This document shows positions 1-11,163 of a stretch of DNA of 64,000 nucleotides, in pieces (within the stretch, counting starts at the first letter, position 1; every line of letters starts with the position of its first letter). A program made the position numbers and the translations under genes. The DNA is from Vitrella brassicaformis (taxonomy: Eukaryota > Sar > Vitrellaceae): the NCBI GenBank assembly GCA_001179505.1, contig CDMY01000325.1, positions 2,893 to 66,892 on the forward strand, in the 5' to 3' direction. Under the pieces are notes generated by a model, which was not told the DNA's origin, searched no databases, and saw only the letters and a program-made list of their open reading frames with translations.

Positions 1-749
1 TCGCTTCTCGTCTCGAAGAGCACGTCGTAGACGACATCCGGGTGTGACACGGGGACGTGAGTGACACTCAGGAGCACCATCATCTGGTTGCACGGGTCGC
101 GAAGGGCGGCCCGCCACAGGGCGTTCTCACCCAGGATGAAGCTGCCGTAGCTCGTGTCGACGGGCTCGATGAGCGAGGCATTGAACAGGGGATGAAGGGC
201 CGCAGTGGCGTTGTCGTGCCGGTGCAAATAGACAGTGAACTTGCGCCTGTCGCTGGCCAGGCCAAGCCAGTCCGCCCACAGCTGACCGAACGGCACCTTG
301 TCTTTCGCAAGGAACAGCAACGCGACGCTCGGCGGCCCGCGGCACTCCCCACACCCCTCTAAGGCAAATCGCTCACTCGACGGCTTGACGCAGTAGAACT
401 GCTCTGTCGACGATGCGTTGGGCTGCCCGAGGGTGGTCTTCTCCAGCGGCACCAGATGCCTCTCCTTGAAGGCCGAGAGGAAGCCGTCCAGGTCGTCGCA
501 CATAACCGACCCCCGAGTGGCCTCATGCACCGAGTGGAAGAGGGAGAGGGAGGCGAGTTGAAGGCCGGATGAGCCCCATCCGACGGCAAGGAGGCTCCGA
601 AAACCGCAGACAAACGCAGCAGCGACAGTCCACACGAACATCCACTTGCGGAAAGACGTGCGTTTTTTCCCCTGCAATGACGCCTCTGCAGAGCCCGACG
701 GTGGTCCTTGCCGCCTTTTTGGGCTGAAACTTCCCATCCTTTGTGCCAT
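1..749 (-). CDS. GT14 Core-2/I-branching-like glycosyltransferase, 3' end cut by window edge
   Basis: One long exon; the C-terminal part lies outside the window. Starts MAQRMGSFSPKRRQ (ATG at 749), with an in-frame TAG upstream of it. A basic cytosolic tail precedes a hydrophobic anchor (FVWTVAAAFVCGF, about residues 38-50), so a type II Golgi membrane protein is predicted. The GT14 (PF02485) core follows: VALLFLAKDKVPFGQLWADW, then FILGENALWRAALRDPCNQM, then a VLLSVTHVPVSHP segment, matching the plant and animal pattern of 'F+...LW...NQ..VLLS...PL....VYD'. The family transfers GlcNAc or xylose to glycans; the acceptor cannot be told from sequence. It is a close paralogue of the gene at 17289-18733. 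Confidence 0.8.
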   Translation of the reverse strand, partial: MAQRMGSFSPKRRQGPPSGSAEASLQGKKRTSFRKWMFVWTVAAAFVCGFRSLLAVGWGSSGLQLASLSLFHSVHEATRGSVMCDDLDGFLSAFKERHLVPLEKTTLGQPNASSTEQFYCVKPSSERFALEGCGECRGPPSVALLFLAKDKVPFGQLWADWLGLASDRRKFTVYLHRHDNATAALHPLFNASLIEPVDTSYGSFILGENALWRAALRDPCNQMMVLLSVTHVPVSHPDVVYDVLFETRS

Positions 750-899
750 CCGAGGACTGGCAGCCGCGGGCCACGACCAACATTCGACGTTTTGTACACT
801 GTACGAATCCTATGTAAACGGAACAAAATTCGATTGCCACCTTCGCTGTTTCACCATTAGAGAGTTCTTATCTGTGGAGAAAGGCCCCGCAGCTCCCCC

Positions 900-1464
900 T
901 TTCCTGACCTTCCATCCTCCGCACAGGTATCAGCAGCTGACACATGGGTGCACGAAAGGAGCATCGGTAAGCGAAGGACCCGTCAACGGCACGATTATCG
1001 ATGACAAGGCCCCCATCGACTTGGCGACATTGGAGGTCTTCTTGAGCCGTCTGAATGACGACACAGATGACGGACTGCTTACCAACCAGTGCGCCAAATA
1101 CTGAGAGGAAACCTCTGACCACAACCCGACAATTACCGCACTCGAGAAGCACAAGCCGTGGGCAAAACAGGACATGTTGCATCTTGCCGACAACGGGGTG
1201 CAGTTGCCGCCCCACGAACCTTACGAGTACTTCCCCCTCCGCCTCAGCGTGTCCAATGGCACCCTCTTCTGCCATTCCACCAGACGATGCCGACGGAGGA
1301 CGAAGGATCCTGAGCGGATTGTATCGGAGGAAGCGCGGCGTATGGCGGAGATGCTGGCGGATGCTGTGGGATATGCGGCCAGCACTAATGTCAGCTTGGG
1401 CGACACAGCCTTCACTATTCATACGGGGGACTGCCCCTGTTTCTGGTTCGTTGACCTTACCTAG
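900..1464 (+). pseudogene. Possible degenerate coding fragment, family unknown
   Basis: Protein-like reading on the plus strand (ending LTNQCAKY) meets a TGA at about 1102. The same frame then continues in good coding style through KPWAKQDMLHLADNGVQLPP and SNGTLFCH to a TAG at 1462-1464. No splice pair that removes the TGA was found; a donor inside TGTTTCTGGTTCG (about 1440) joined to the CAG near 1530 would lengthen the 3' part. It could be a broken gene, a sequencing error or chance. I recognise no family. Confidence 0.25.
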
Positions 1465-2941
1465 TGAAACGCTTGTTCTTCACAAGCAGATTGCACTCTC
1501 TGCTCTGTCCTGTGTTTCCCGTCTGCAGGCGTGCAAAGGTGCCTCTCGGCGGAGATTCGTTGGGACGGGTGGGACGGAGTGGTTCAGAAGACATGACGAT
1601 GTCGCGAGGAGACTAGCAGGTGGGAAAGGAAGCTGTGTAGAGAGCTGCTTGTCTGAATGAACGAGGGGAAGGAAATGTTAACACACAAATAGCAAGATGG
1701 CGCTCGGTGCTGTGCTTTGTGGTTGTGTGCTGTGATGGCTGCAGCAGCGCTGCACAAGATTGGATGGTAGACTGCGGACGGACAGATCAAACCCACGTAT
1801 TGTGCACATGTGTGTGTCGTTGATGCAGGCATTGCTTGACGAAAGAGAGCATTCGTCAGTCTCATATTACTCTTTTGAAGCGCTTGGGAGACCTTCAGGA
1901 GCCCACGGGGCACACGCAGGGCCAGCTTAAGGCGCTTAAAATGACGAGCAGACGACGGCCGGGGTGCGAGAGGAGCGAGGGCGTGCCCCTGCACACGGGA
2001 ATGCACGGCTTCTACAACGCTGTACAGCAGTGCATTTGTCAGTGATCGTGCGAGCGGACAGATTCGTATTTGGCAATCGACAGTTCTACATACATGTAGC
2101 CGATGTACTGATATGGCATAGAGTCCAGCTCTTGCGGGACAATGTGCTTGGCTTCTGGCATGACCGTTGATTTTCACAATCTGCCGTCTGTGACGGCTGT
2201 ACTCCATTTTGTTCTTGTGTCGAGTGTGCTCTTGTGCTCTTGTGCCCCTGTGCTTCGGCTGGCTAGGACATTCGACTGAGCCCTTGCGTGTGTGTGCGTT
2301 CATTAGTTTAAAGGGCATTGTCCTCCTGTAGAGAGACACACTTAGACTTTTGATTCTCGCCGACGGGTAGCACTGTGCTCTCTTCGCCACCGCACACACA
2401 CACACACACACACACACAAGAGAGGGAAACAGCTTTGCATGTACCGCCCAGCATTGAGCTACTCATGGTCATGTCTCGCCTGCGTGTAGATCCTATATTC
2501 TCGGCGCACATCGTATGGGCTCCGAAAACTACGAATCCGAAAGTTACGCGCACCCGAACCAGCCAGCCCAGAGACTGACTAACTCTGAGACAAGCTGAAA
2601 CATTTACGATGACCGGCGTGACGCGCCGATAAAAAACTCGATGATTGCGGCATAGCTACGCCGATCAACAATGTTGGGGTGATGTCTCATGGCAGTTACT
2701 CGTGGCATAGCTATGCGTATGCTGTAGAGACACGTCACTGCCTCAATGGATGGACAGCTATTTCGATGGTTGACCGAAAATATCAGTTTGCTGTCCTCAA
2801 GTCAGATGGATGCAAAATGAAGCGCGTCTCAGAATAGCAGAGAAAAAGCCACATGCAGGCAAGTCTGTCACACTGTCATCCGTTCCCGCCCGCTTGTCCG
2901 CTCTATGTCGATCGATCGTCGGTTCCGGCTTGTTCTCGTAT
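1465..2941. other. Intergenic stretch with no supported gene
   Basis: No ORF here has family character or a plausible exon chain. It holds a (CA)n run at about 2393-2419 and otherwise unique sequence. It probably contains 3' flanking sequence of the small minus-strand gene that ends at 2942. Confidence 0.5.
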
Positions 2942-3610
2942 TCAGATGTGGGCAAAGATGATGCGCGTGATAGCGTTGTACTCAGCTGCTTCGTCCTTCA
3001 GCTTGTCGAGCTGACAAACAATGACCACCAACATGAACAATAACTGGCTTAAGATTATCTCACCTCTTCCTGCGGGCCCGAAATCACACAGGACTCCAGA
3101 TTCACGAGTTTCTGGAATTTGTCACGTCCCTCCTTCACAGCACCACCCTGCTGGAGGTGCTTCTTCAGAGACGCAGCACTGCAGTTAGCCAATACATTCA
3201 ATCAATCAAGGCAAAGTGGCGGCGTCAAAAGAGGGGGCATTTCTCACCTGTCATAGGCCTCTTGGGCGCAGACATAGGCGTCCGCCTGTGTGCCGGCTGT
3301 CGACCAGTAGTAGTAAAGGACCCCGCTGATTTCGAGACCGTCCTTCGCCTGGCAGAAAGACATGCATGCCATGGACAGCCCCAACCGCAGCAAAGGTTTT
3401 CCCTTACATTCTTGACGAACACATCGTTGACTATCTTCTTGACGGCCTCCATCTTTCCATCCTTCACCCGGTACTTGGCCATCATCTGCAGAGGGTCGCC
3501 CCGCAATGCCCCGAGAAAATGACCTGGAAAATGACTGAGGCGGAGACTTTTGCGGTCGTGCTTACCGTGACCATAGTATTGCAGCCTTCTACGGCCTTCC
3601 AGCACGCCAT
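2942..3610 (-). CDS. Small dimeric alpha-beta-barrel (ABM-like) protein
   Basis: Exons 3566-3610, 3408-3485, 3248-3348, 3064-3178 and 2942-3010 give a continuous protein of about 135 residues ending ITRIIFAHI and TGA. It reads MACWKAVEGC, then AKYRVKDGKMEAVKKIV, then GVLYYYWSTAG, then AYVCAQEAYDSAASLKKHL. This matches antibiotic-biosynthesis-monooxygenase-like dimeric alpha-beta barrels: a first strand plus helix with a Lys-rich stretch, a YYYW strand, then a helix before 'KFQKLVNLESCVI'. Such proteins range from monooxygenases to heme or stress proteins, so the substrate is not predictable. All introns are GT-AG and phases agree. No signal peptide is visible. Confidence 0.72.
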
Positions 3611-4027
3611 CTTCAAAAGAATTTCGGTAGCTGCGGTTTCCCTCAAAACAGAACGCGTCCCAAAAAGTAAGGCCCCGGCAAGCTGAGCGCGGTGCACGAC
3701 CCCCCTCTTTTTGTTTTGCTCCCCGTGGGGCCCCCCAGTCTTCACTCTTTTTATTCCGGCGCTGGTCTTGTCCCTCGTGATGCTTCAAAATAAAGTGCAA
3801 CAATCACGCTCTCTATGGGAGGCACGAAGACGTGAGACACGCCATGGGAGAAATGTAAGATCCATCTATAGCTAAGGCGTAATTGGTGACTCCCTGTTTG
3901 TTTCTTCTCGGCCTTTGTTATAAGTGGCGGCTCACGTGAAAGCAGAGTATATAATCGTCAGCAAGATCGATACGTGTCAAGTCACTTTCCAATTGCTCAT
4001 CAACCTTTCCACCCAACCATCAACCTT
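3611..4027. other. Intergenic between two minus-strand genes
   Basis: No coding potential seen. It carries the promoter side of the barrel protein and the 3' flank of the ZIP gene. Confidence 0.5.
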
Positions 4028-5777
4028 TCAATAACCGCCCCTCTTCCTTCTCACCCTCGGCGGCCCTCCCTGCCAACCACTGCTTCCCTCGAGTGGGAAA
4101 GGATATGCAAGTGCTTCTGCAGCTTGCTGGTTGCCATCATGCTGCCTTGCGCGGAGGGCGGACGAATTCTCGTCTCCACCGGGATGCTGATGTGAGATGG
4201 GTGGGAGAGAGGACGCCTTGCAAGGCAGTGGGTGCTGATGGTCATGGTCAGATATAGACATCAGTGCGCACACAGATGCGAAGCCGATCAGCAGCACCAG
4301 GAGCTTCTTGGCTTTGAGAGAGAGCGATGACAGGGAGGAAGAGATGGGGGCGTTCAGCTCGTGGACTAATAGATCCCACACGCCTATGTACAGGAAGCTG
4401 CCCGCTGACACGGCAGTCAGCACACCTGTGAGAAGAAAAGTGACACACCCGTCCATGAGCTTGCCCTCTTTCGTCGCATTTTACCTTCTGCCGTGAGGGC
4501 AGCTGTCGTTGCGCACATCACGATCCCGCCCACCAACATGGCCATAGGTGTCATCAACGCAAACAAAGATATTAGAACGACTAAACGACGGACGGACACG
4601 CCACTCTGAAGGACACGAGGAGACAGTGAGAGAGTCAAGGGCACAGCGGAACCACCTCTTCTTGTTTGCATGGCCTTGCATACCTGCAGCATGGCCGACC
4701 CTAATGCGAACGCCTCCAGTCCCTTGTGGATGAGCAGTCCAACCAGCATGTCAGCCAGCCCTCCCCGGCTTCGAACCGCGAGCCCGATACCCTCCATTGC
4801 CGAGTGAAAGGCCAAGGCAACAAACATAATGAAAGCAGCGGCCCCGCCTTTCCCCGAGCCAACATTCAGCAGAACATCAGCTCCTTGGACGCAAACGATG
4901 CAGCCTGGTGTCCCACAGATGTACTGTGGGCTGGGGACCGTCGCACTGCCGGAGCTCTGGCCGGCGACAGACGGCGGCAGGGGCCGTGGCTTCTCCTCAA
5001 TGACCTCATACACATCGCCTCTGGTCATTTTGGATGCGGCTGAACGCAGATGTACGAGTGTGGGTGCTGACAGCCTCTTTAGCAGATAGGGGTCAACAAG
5101 GGCAGGGAGTAGGATAGGGTCGGGGGGAGGTACAACAGGGTCAGAGGATGAGGGCGTATCTGTAGACAGAAGAGTGGTAGTGGTACACGTGCCGTCTCAG
5201 TCATATGACTTGAAATCAGTCACCTTTGAGGGATTTGTGCCTCTGCACGAGGTCAGCTGTTTGCTCGACCAGCAGTAGCATAAGGAAGCCCGCGCACATG
5301 AGAAAATTTGCTAGCGGGAAGGGCTCGTGCATGCCTGAATGACAGCAACCAACACTTTGCATGCCATGCACATGATGAATGTGCATCATTCGTCGTGACT
5401 GGCCTACCCAAGTATTCGCCCATCGTGCTGGCAGCGGGCTCCAACAGTTCTTGGCTGCCGAGGGGAGAAAGCACGCATGAGCGGTGTTTTCTATCAACTC
5501 AGACACTCACCTATCGGCCAACAGATGAACACAGCCCGTCGCGAGGAGCACTCCCGCTGCATGTGCGCAGACACATCAGAAAAGGACACAGCAGAGCATG
5601 CCATGCAGGCCGCGTTTGGCGCTGCCTCTGCGAGTTGATTGCTTAACCTGCCAGCACATTGGAGAGCGACACGAATGCAGGGCTGATCTCGCTCACTGCG
5701 AGAGGGAGGAGGCCGCCGCCCAACGCGAGTAGGAGAAGAACGAGGGCGGCGATGCACTTGACCACCAACGCCTCCAT
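4028..5777 (-). CDS. ZIP-family divalent metal transporter
   Basis: Exons 5648-5777, 5511-5556, 5408-5454, 5224-5334, 4684-5159, 4485-4605 and 4028-4425 give 442 residues. The N terminus has TM1 (VVKCIAALVLLLLALGGG), then the ZIP signature GVLLATGCVHLLAD, TM3 (FPLANFLMCAGFLMLLLVE), a Pro/Ser-rich cytosolic loop, and TM4 with FHSAMEGIGLAV (HxxxEG metal site). TM5 has IHKGLEAFALG, and later membrane segments include SAGSFLYIGVWDLL. ZIP proteins bring Zn, Fe or Mn into the cytosol across plasma or organelle membranes; the metal and the membrane are unknown. The His-rich tail (DHDHQHP) after the last TM could bind metal. The length is normal for the family. Confidence 0.92.
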
Positions 5778-6195
5778 TTCCCCTCACGTTTGTGGTTTGC
5801 CCCGCAGCAGCGGTTTCAGGGAGGACCCTAGGCAACATGTCTCGTTAAACACAATAACCAACCAACCGACATGAAAACATGCACCCTAACATGCAACACA
5901 GACGGTGTGGTTTGGATCGGGCGTGTGTGACTGGAGTAAAAGCGGCCACTTTCCCTTCCTGCTTTTTTTCTAACATTTTCCTCATTATTTCACATTCAAT
6001 CGTACATGTGGTCAATGCAAGCAGCGGCGTCTCAAGAACTAGACGGTCATAAATTGTCGCCTTCTCAAATGACACGTTCGCTTCGCGTGTTGCTCGTGGG
6101 CGGCGGGAGGTCAGGCATGTCGGGACTGACGACAGAGTGTCGAAATCCGCAACTCAGTCGTGCCATTCATTGCCTTGCCTTCTCGTGTGGTTCTC
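5778..6195. other. Intergenic, no feature seen
   Basis: No supported ORF or RNA. It separates the ZIP promoter side from the 3' end of the next minus-strand gene. Confidence 0.5.
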
Positions 6196-7858
6196 TTACA
6201 GTGCGAATATGCCCCGGTAGAACGTGTCTTTCTCCATCAGTCGGACAAACTGCATCTGAAAAAGGCACAGACAGACGAACACACCCACTTGACCCATCCA
6301 TTGTTTGGGCGTGATCTGATCTTTACCAGTCTCATCAGGTACACAGTGACCTCGTGCAGCACTTCCGATCGACGGTCTATCTGACCGCTATACAGGTTCC
6401 TGGATGAGCAAAACCATGCACACACAATGCGAGCTTACAGTCAATTCGCGATTTGCTTTGTGTGTCTGTGTGTGTTTCCTACATCCACAAGACGTATCTC
6501 ATTTGCCCAAAGACACGGTCGTTCTCGTCCCAGCAACCGTCAAGGGCCACACACATCTGCATGCAATGAGAAAGGTCAAAGGCATCCCAGCGAGCGGGAC
6601 ACGACCGTGACGTGTGCTTCTGCCTTCGCGGACCCCAAGTACATAGTTCTTCATCTCTTGGGTGGCTTGGTTGAACAGCAACTCGCGGGCCTGGGCGTCC
6701 AAACGTGAGTGCCGACCGATTCGCATGTCTTTCCCTTCCTCTCTCTATGTGCGTACGCTTTCGTTGAGGAGCTTGTACTTGCAAAACTTCCACACGTCCT
6801 CCCAAAACCTCAGGTGGAGAGAGTCCTCACACTGATGGGGAGAGGGACACACATGAACGCACGAACACGCAAATCATACGCACTCCGCCCGACTTACCTC
6901 GACTTTGAGTCTCCTGTTGAGAGCGTACGCATGGATCATGTACCAGTATATATTCATGGCAAAGCTGTCGCCCCAACTGACGATGTTGAAACCTGCACAA
7001 GCATTGCAACCAAACACATCGACATCTTCTCTTTCTATCCATCCCCTCACACATCTGTGGTGCATACGATCTCTCAGCTCGGCCCTGGCAATTTGGTCCA
7101 TCATCGCCACCAGCCAGTGGAAGGTGAACGAAAAACTCCCGGGGAACAGCATACACCTTTTCGCACACGGACAAAGCACATCAATGTGTCACAAACGGTC
7201 TGCTTGCGCTGTCTGCTGACCCACCTGTAGATGGAGAACCCGATCTTTCTGCCGATGGTGTCCAGCTTGAGTCCCCTCCTCTTGATGCACGCCTCCACCT
7301 CTGCCTCGGTGATCTGCCATCGAGGGTCAGCCACCAGCCTCTCGTGGTCCCTACGAAACTCCTCGATGTCTTCCTCAGACAATATGAGCCGAATGCCCTC
7401 CGCTTCCGTCTGACATTCATTCACACGACAGACAGGGAGGGACACGATGGATGGAACACAAAGAAGATGAATGCAGCGAGCTGCAAGATGAATGCAGATG
7501 CTTTCTTACGACTCACCTCTTCCCACCAAACCTTCGGCTCTGTCTGCTCATTCACCTCTTCCCACCAAACCTTCGGCTCTGTCTGCTCATCCACATCAAG
7601 GCCGTCGTCCTCTACTGCTCTTGCTGCCTGCGCCGAATCGCCAGCGGTGCTGAATGGACGGCGCAGGCCTCCAGACCGATCAAATGGCCGAATGAGCCGC
7701 TGACTGTCGCCCCTGTGCTGGAAGGCACTGCTGCCAGGGAGAATGATCTTCCTCGGCGGTGGTGTGATCGGGAATGGCGGCTCTGTGCGGGAAGCAAGCG
7801 TCGACGACAGGCGAGTCGACAAACGCAGAGGGCTTCGCGAAGACGGCAAGATCTTCAT
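6196..7858 (-). CDS. Unrecognised protein with predicted mitochondrial presequence
   Basis: Exons 7517-7858, 7225-7409, 7053-7135, 6898-6992, 6757-6831, 6634-6690 (or 6643-6690), 6483-6556, 6327-6399 and 6196-6255 give about 344-347 residues. The start MKILPSSRSPLRLSTRLSST is Arg/Ser-rich without acids, typical of a mitochondrial transit peptide. The rest has charged helices (LSEEDIEEFRRDHERL) and Trp/Tyr-rich segments (IVSWGDSFAMNIYWYMIHAY, LRFWEDVWKFCKYK, YVLWMNLYSG) and ends FYRGIFAL. I do not recognise the family; a lineage-specific respiratory-complex subunit is possible but unproven. The donor of the sixth exon is uncertain (GTACTT or GTCCGC; both keep frame). Exon 1 ends in an exact 39-bp tandem duplication. 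It diverges from the CS-domain gene across 90 bp. Confidence 0.68.
7513..7590 (+). repeat. Exact 39-bp tandem duplication (2 copies)
   Basis: Copies at 7513-7551 and 7552-7590 are identical. On the minus strand they encode two copies of EQTEPKVWWEEV(N), and each carries the GAAGAG/GTGA splice-donor context. Confidence 0.95.
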
Positions 7859-7948
7859 CTCCCCTTTTCCCCCCCTCCTTCTTCTAACCTCGCAGCAGAT
7901 CTGCGCTTTTTGTTTCTGCGCTCTGCGCTTTTTGTTCCCTTTCGCTTG
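7859..7948. promoter_or_regulatory. 90-bp bidirectional promoter region
   Basis: This is all that lies between two divergent start codons. It has a pyrimidine-rich block (7861-7886) and two copies of CTGCGCTTTTTGTT (7901-7914 and 7923-7936), 22 bp apart. That the repeats are regulatory is inference. Confidence 0.5.
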
Positions 7949-9156
7949 ATGGCTGTTGGGAAAGTGCACGTGCACTACGAAGAGCAGGGCCACGCCCCGT
8001 GGCACTCGACGGCCATCTTCGACTGCCAGTCAGATGACCTCAAGCTGGGCACTCTGAAGCAGGCATTCATCACACACTTCAATGACAAGGTCCACAAGCC
8101 TCCGCAAGACACGCAGACAGACAGCACAGACAGACAGACACGCAGACGGACATGGTGATGAGTGCTTGTGTCTGTCTGTTCTCGGCAGGTGCTGTCGCAG
8201 CCGAGTGATGCGTCGGTGTCTGCCCCACCTGCCCCACTCAAGTATGAAGATTGGTGTCTGACCAACCACCAACACGCGCCCATGCCCGATGCGGGATTTA
8301 TCTGCACGTGGGTTGACCCCATGGCGGACATCTTCATCCGCCCCGTGGCTGAGTTCGCAGCTGCCCAGGACACGGCCATCCAGGACAACATCAAGAAAAA
8401 GGGAGAGGTAGGTGGGGTACACATGCAGACCTACATTGCGCGAAATACCACGTGCAAACTGCCCCACTCTCCTGTTGCTCAGCTGTCGTATTACTATGCC
8501 CACGGGGCACCTGCGTCGCGCAGCATCGTGTCCAAGACGGCGGCCTCTGTGTCTGTGTCTGCCCCACCACCCCAGCAGCTGGAGCAGAAGCCTGACCTGG
8601 GATCCCTCCACTACACGACCATTTCCACATTCACATGGGAAGACGCGTCAGACACTGTCAGGTGAGCTGAGCGGGCCGCTTTGTTTGCTGGGTGGGCTGG
8701 TCACTCACCTGAATGTTCTTCTCTTTGTGTGTTTGTGTAGGGTGAAGGTGCCGTTGGATGGGATCGGCAAGCACCCCCGCGACAAGATCATCTCTGAGTT
8801 TGAGGAGCGTTCCTGCCAGCTGTTCATACTCGACTTCAACGGCAAGAACTACAGGTGGGTGAGTGACCGACCCACTACCACACCGGACGGACTCTCATGG
8901 CGTGTGTCGTGTTTGTTGTATTGTGTGTGCAGGTTTCGTGTGCCCAAGCTTCAGTGCAAGATCGATGCAGCCGCCAGCAAACACGTGGTGAGCCAAGCAT
9001 GAAAGGGGAATGGTGTCATCTCTTTCTCTGCGCATGTCATGTGTGTGTCCCCATTGCTCGCAGGTGAAGGAGAGCCGCGTGACGTTGTTTCTGCGCAAGG
9101 TGAAGGATGACGACTACTGGCACAGCCTATTCTACACCAAGGGCATCGGAGAGTGA
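7949..9156 (+). CDS. CacyBP/SIP-like CS (p23) domain protein
   Basis: Exons 7949-8089, 8189-8407, 8483-8661, 8741-8854, 8933-8987 and 9064-9156 give 266 residues. The N-terminal part (MAVGKVHVHYEEQGHAP) may be a ubiquitin-like fold. A Pro/Ala linker follows, then a C-terminal CS domain: ISTFTWEDASDTVRVKVPL, FEERSCQLFILDFNGKNYRF, and VTLFLRKVKDDDYWHSL. The FNGKNY strand and final K.....W motif match calcyclin-binding protein/SIP-type CS domains, which act as co-chaperone or ubiquitin-ligase adaptors in cytosol and nucleus. The first donor (AAG/GTCCAC) is weak but is the one that keeps frame. Intron 1 has GACA repeats near the donor and TGTC repeats near the acceptor. Confidence 0.82.
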
Positions 9157-9590
9157 GTGAGGGATAGCTAGATAGGGTAGGGGCGCCATGCCATCCGCCT
9201 TCCTTGGTCTGTCTGTAGCTCTGTACATAGTGAGTGGGTAGAAATGGATTGGATGAACGGACCGGTCCATCCGTGATGCTCATATTCTTGTTCCGCTGCT
9301 TGATTTAAAAGAAAACATTACCGCTTTCGTGCACACGTGCACCCGTCCACCCAACCATGAGCCCTGAGCCAGCCAGACCACATTGCAGACACCGAAACGC
9401 CTCTCTTCTGGTCCATCTATCAGTCGGGCAGAGGCGAAGATGCTACCAGGGCATTCCATTCAATCATCAGCCAGGCCACGCCATACCAGTCCATGTCACG
9501 CCATGAACGCACTCATCAATCCATCATGCAATCCACCTCCACCACTATCTACCCCTCCGTCTCCCTTCACCCGTGGTGGCCATCTCCCTC
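9157..9590. other. Convergent intergenic region
   Basis: 3' flanks of two converging genes; no feature seen. Confidence 0.5.
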
Positions 9591-11126
9591 TCACCCCCTG
9601 CCATTATCATTCCCCTGCCGCGACGCACCGGCAGCGGCAGCAGCAGCAGCAGCAGCAGCCGGCTGCCCCTGGCCACCACGGACCTGCACGCTCCCCATGG
9701 GTGTCTGGAATGCCTCACCGGCGTCGAAGTCCCCCATCATCGCGTCCATGTCCCCACCAGCACCGCCGCCACCACCAGCCGCCGCTGCGGCTGCTGCGCC
9801 GGACACCTGTTCCGTGCCTGATGTGCGCTGTAGGTTGGATGCATTGGGCAGCACGGGGGGCGCGGACTGGCGGGGAGGCGACAACGGACGGGCCACTGGA
9901 ACAACAGAGACACAACGAAAGATGGCTGCGTGTACTGACTGGTTGGGTGTCGTGCGTACTCATGTGTATGTCGTGGAAGCGCTTGGGAACGCGGGCACGG
10001 GCGGCCGAGATGGCCTGCACTACCTGATGAGACAGACAAGACCACCAACAAAGAGAGAGGGGGCTTTACATATCCCTTCATCATTCTGTGCGCTATCCCC
10101 CTGCTGTCTGTCTCTTTCTTTATGTATGTATCAGACCTCCTGCACGAGATGCGCTCCCTGAACGTACAGCACCTCATTGAACGTCGGGTGAACCGCAACC
10201 TGCAACACCACACACACACCCATACATAGGTCGAGACACACCCACACTCACAGGTCACTCCCTCCCTCCCTCCCTCGCTCCCGCGACCTCGTATGAATGC
10301 TCCACGATATAATCCAGGCCTAAATGGGTAAGTAAGCACACGGATGGGGGGATGCGTCGCTGCCTGCGCGGGTTTCTTCCCCCTCCATGTGCTGTTTCCA
10401 AAGTTACACTGCTGTTTGAGTGCGTGGTTGTGGTATGTGTCGGCCTGGATGAGTATGGCGAAGATGCACTCGGGCTTGAACAGCTCACTCAACAAGTCGT
10501 CAATCTCCACTACCAACTTCTGCATTCACGCGGCAAACATGCAAACATCCGTCCATGATGTCCCTTTCTCTGTCCGTTAGGGGAGCATCGGGGCTGCCAG
10601 AGCGCTCTATCTTTCTTTCTTTCTCACATCGATTTGGTATTTCTGTGCGGCATAGTAGAGTTTCATTAGGGCGGGAACCTGGTCGCCCCCCAGCTGGGGG
10701 TCCAGCAGGTCGCACCTGGCCGACAGACAGACAGACAGACAGACAGGCAGAGGGGAGGGGAGGAGAATGTGCGTATGAGGCCAGCCATTTTCGGGGGCTG
10801 TTTGTGTGCATGTCGCGAGAGGACTTACTTGTCCGAGTAGAAGTACTGCAGCAGCTGCCGCATTGAGTACTTGTCCACGTCGCGGACCTGAACACGGCTC
10901 TCGCGAGCCTCGCTATACTCACCGTCCAACATGCGCTCGAACACCTATACAGACAAACATGCATCACACGCATCCAGACATGTGTCGTGGGTGGGTGGGT
11001 GGCGGCGCTTTGCCCTCTTGCCTTGCTCTGTGCCATGAGGATGAGTTTGTTGGCTTTGAACTCGATGCCGCCACACTCGATGATCACGTCGCTGTACTTG
11101 TTGTCGTGACCAATCGCACCCAGCTT

Positions 11127-11163
<37 letters not shown>

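Noticed and set aside
3901-3930. TTCTCGGCCTTT resembles the 5' part of U2 snRNA
   Set aside because: Only about 13 bases match; the branch-site recognition GUAGUA, the Sm site and the stem-loops are absent.
9383-10161. Long plus-strand ORFs rich in Pro/Ala
   Set aside because: They are mirror frames of the GCA/CAG-repeat 3' end of the minus-strand MATH-BTB gene, which has splice and domain support.
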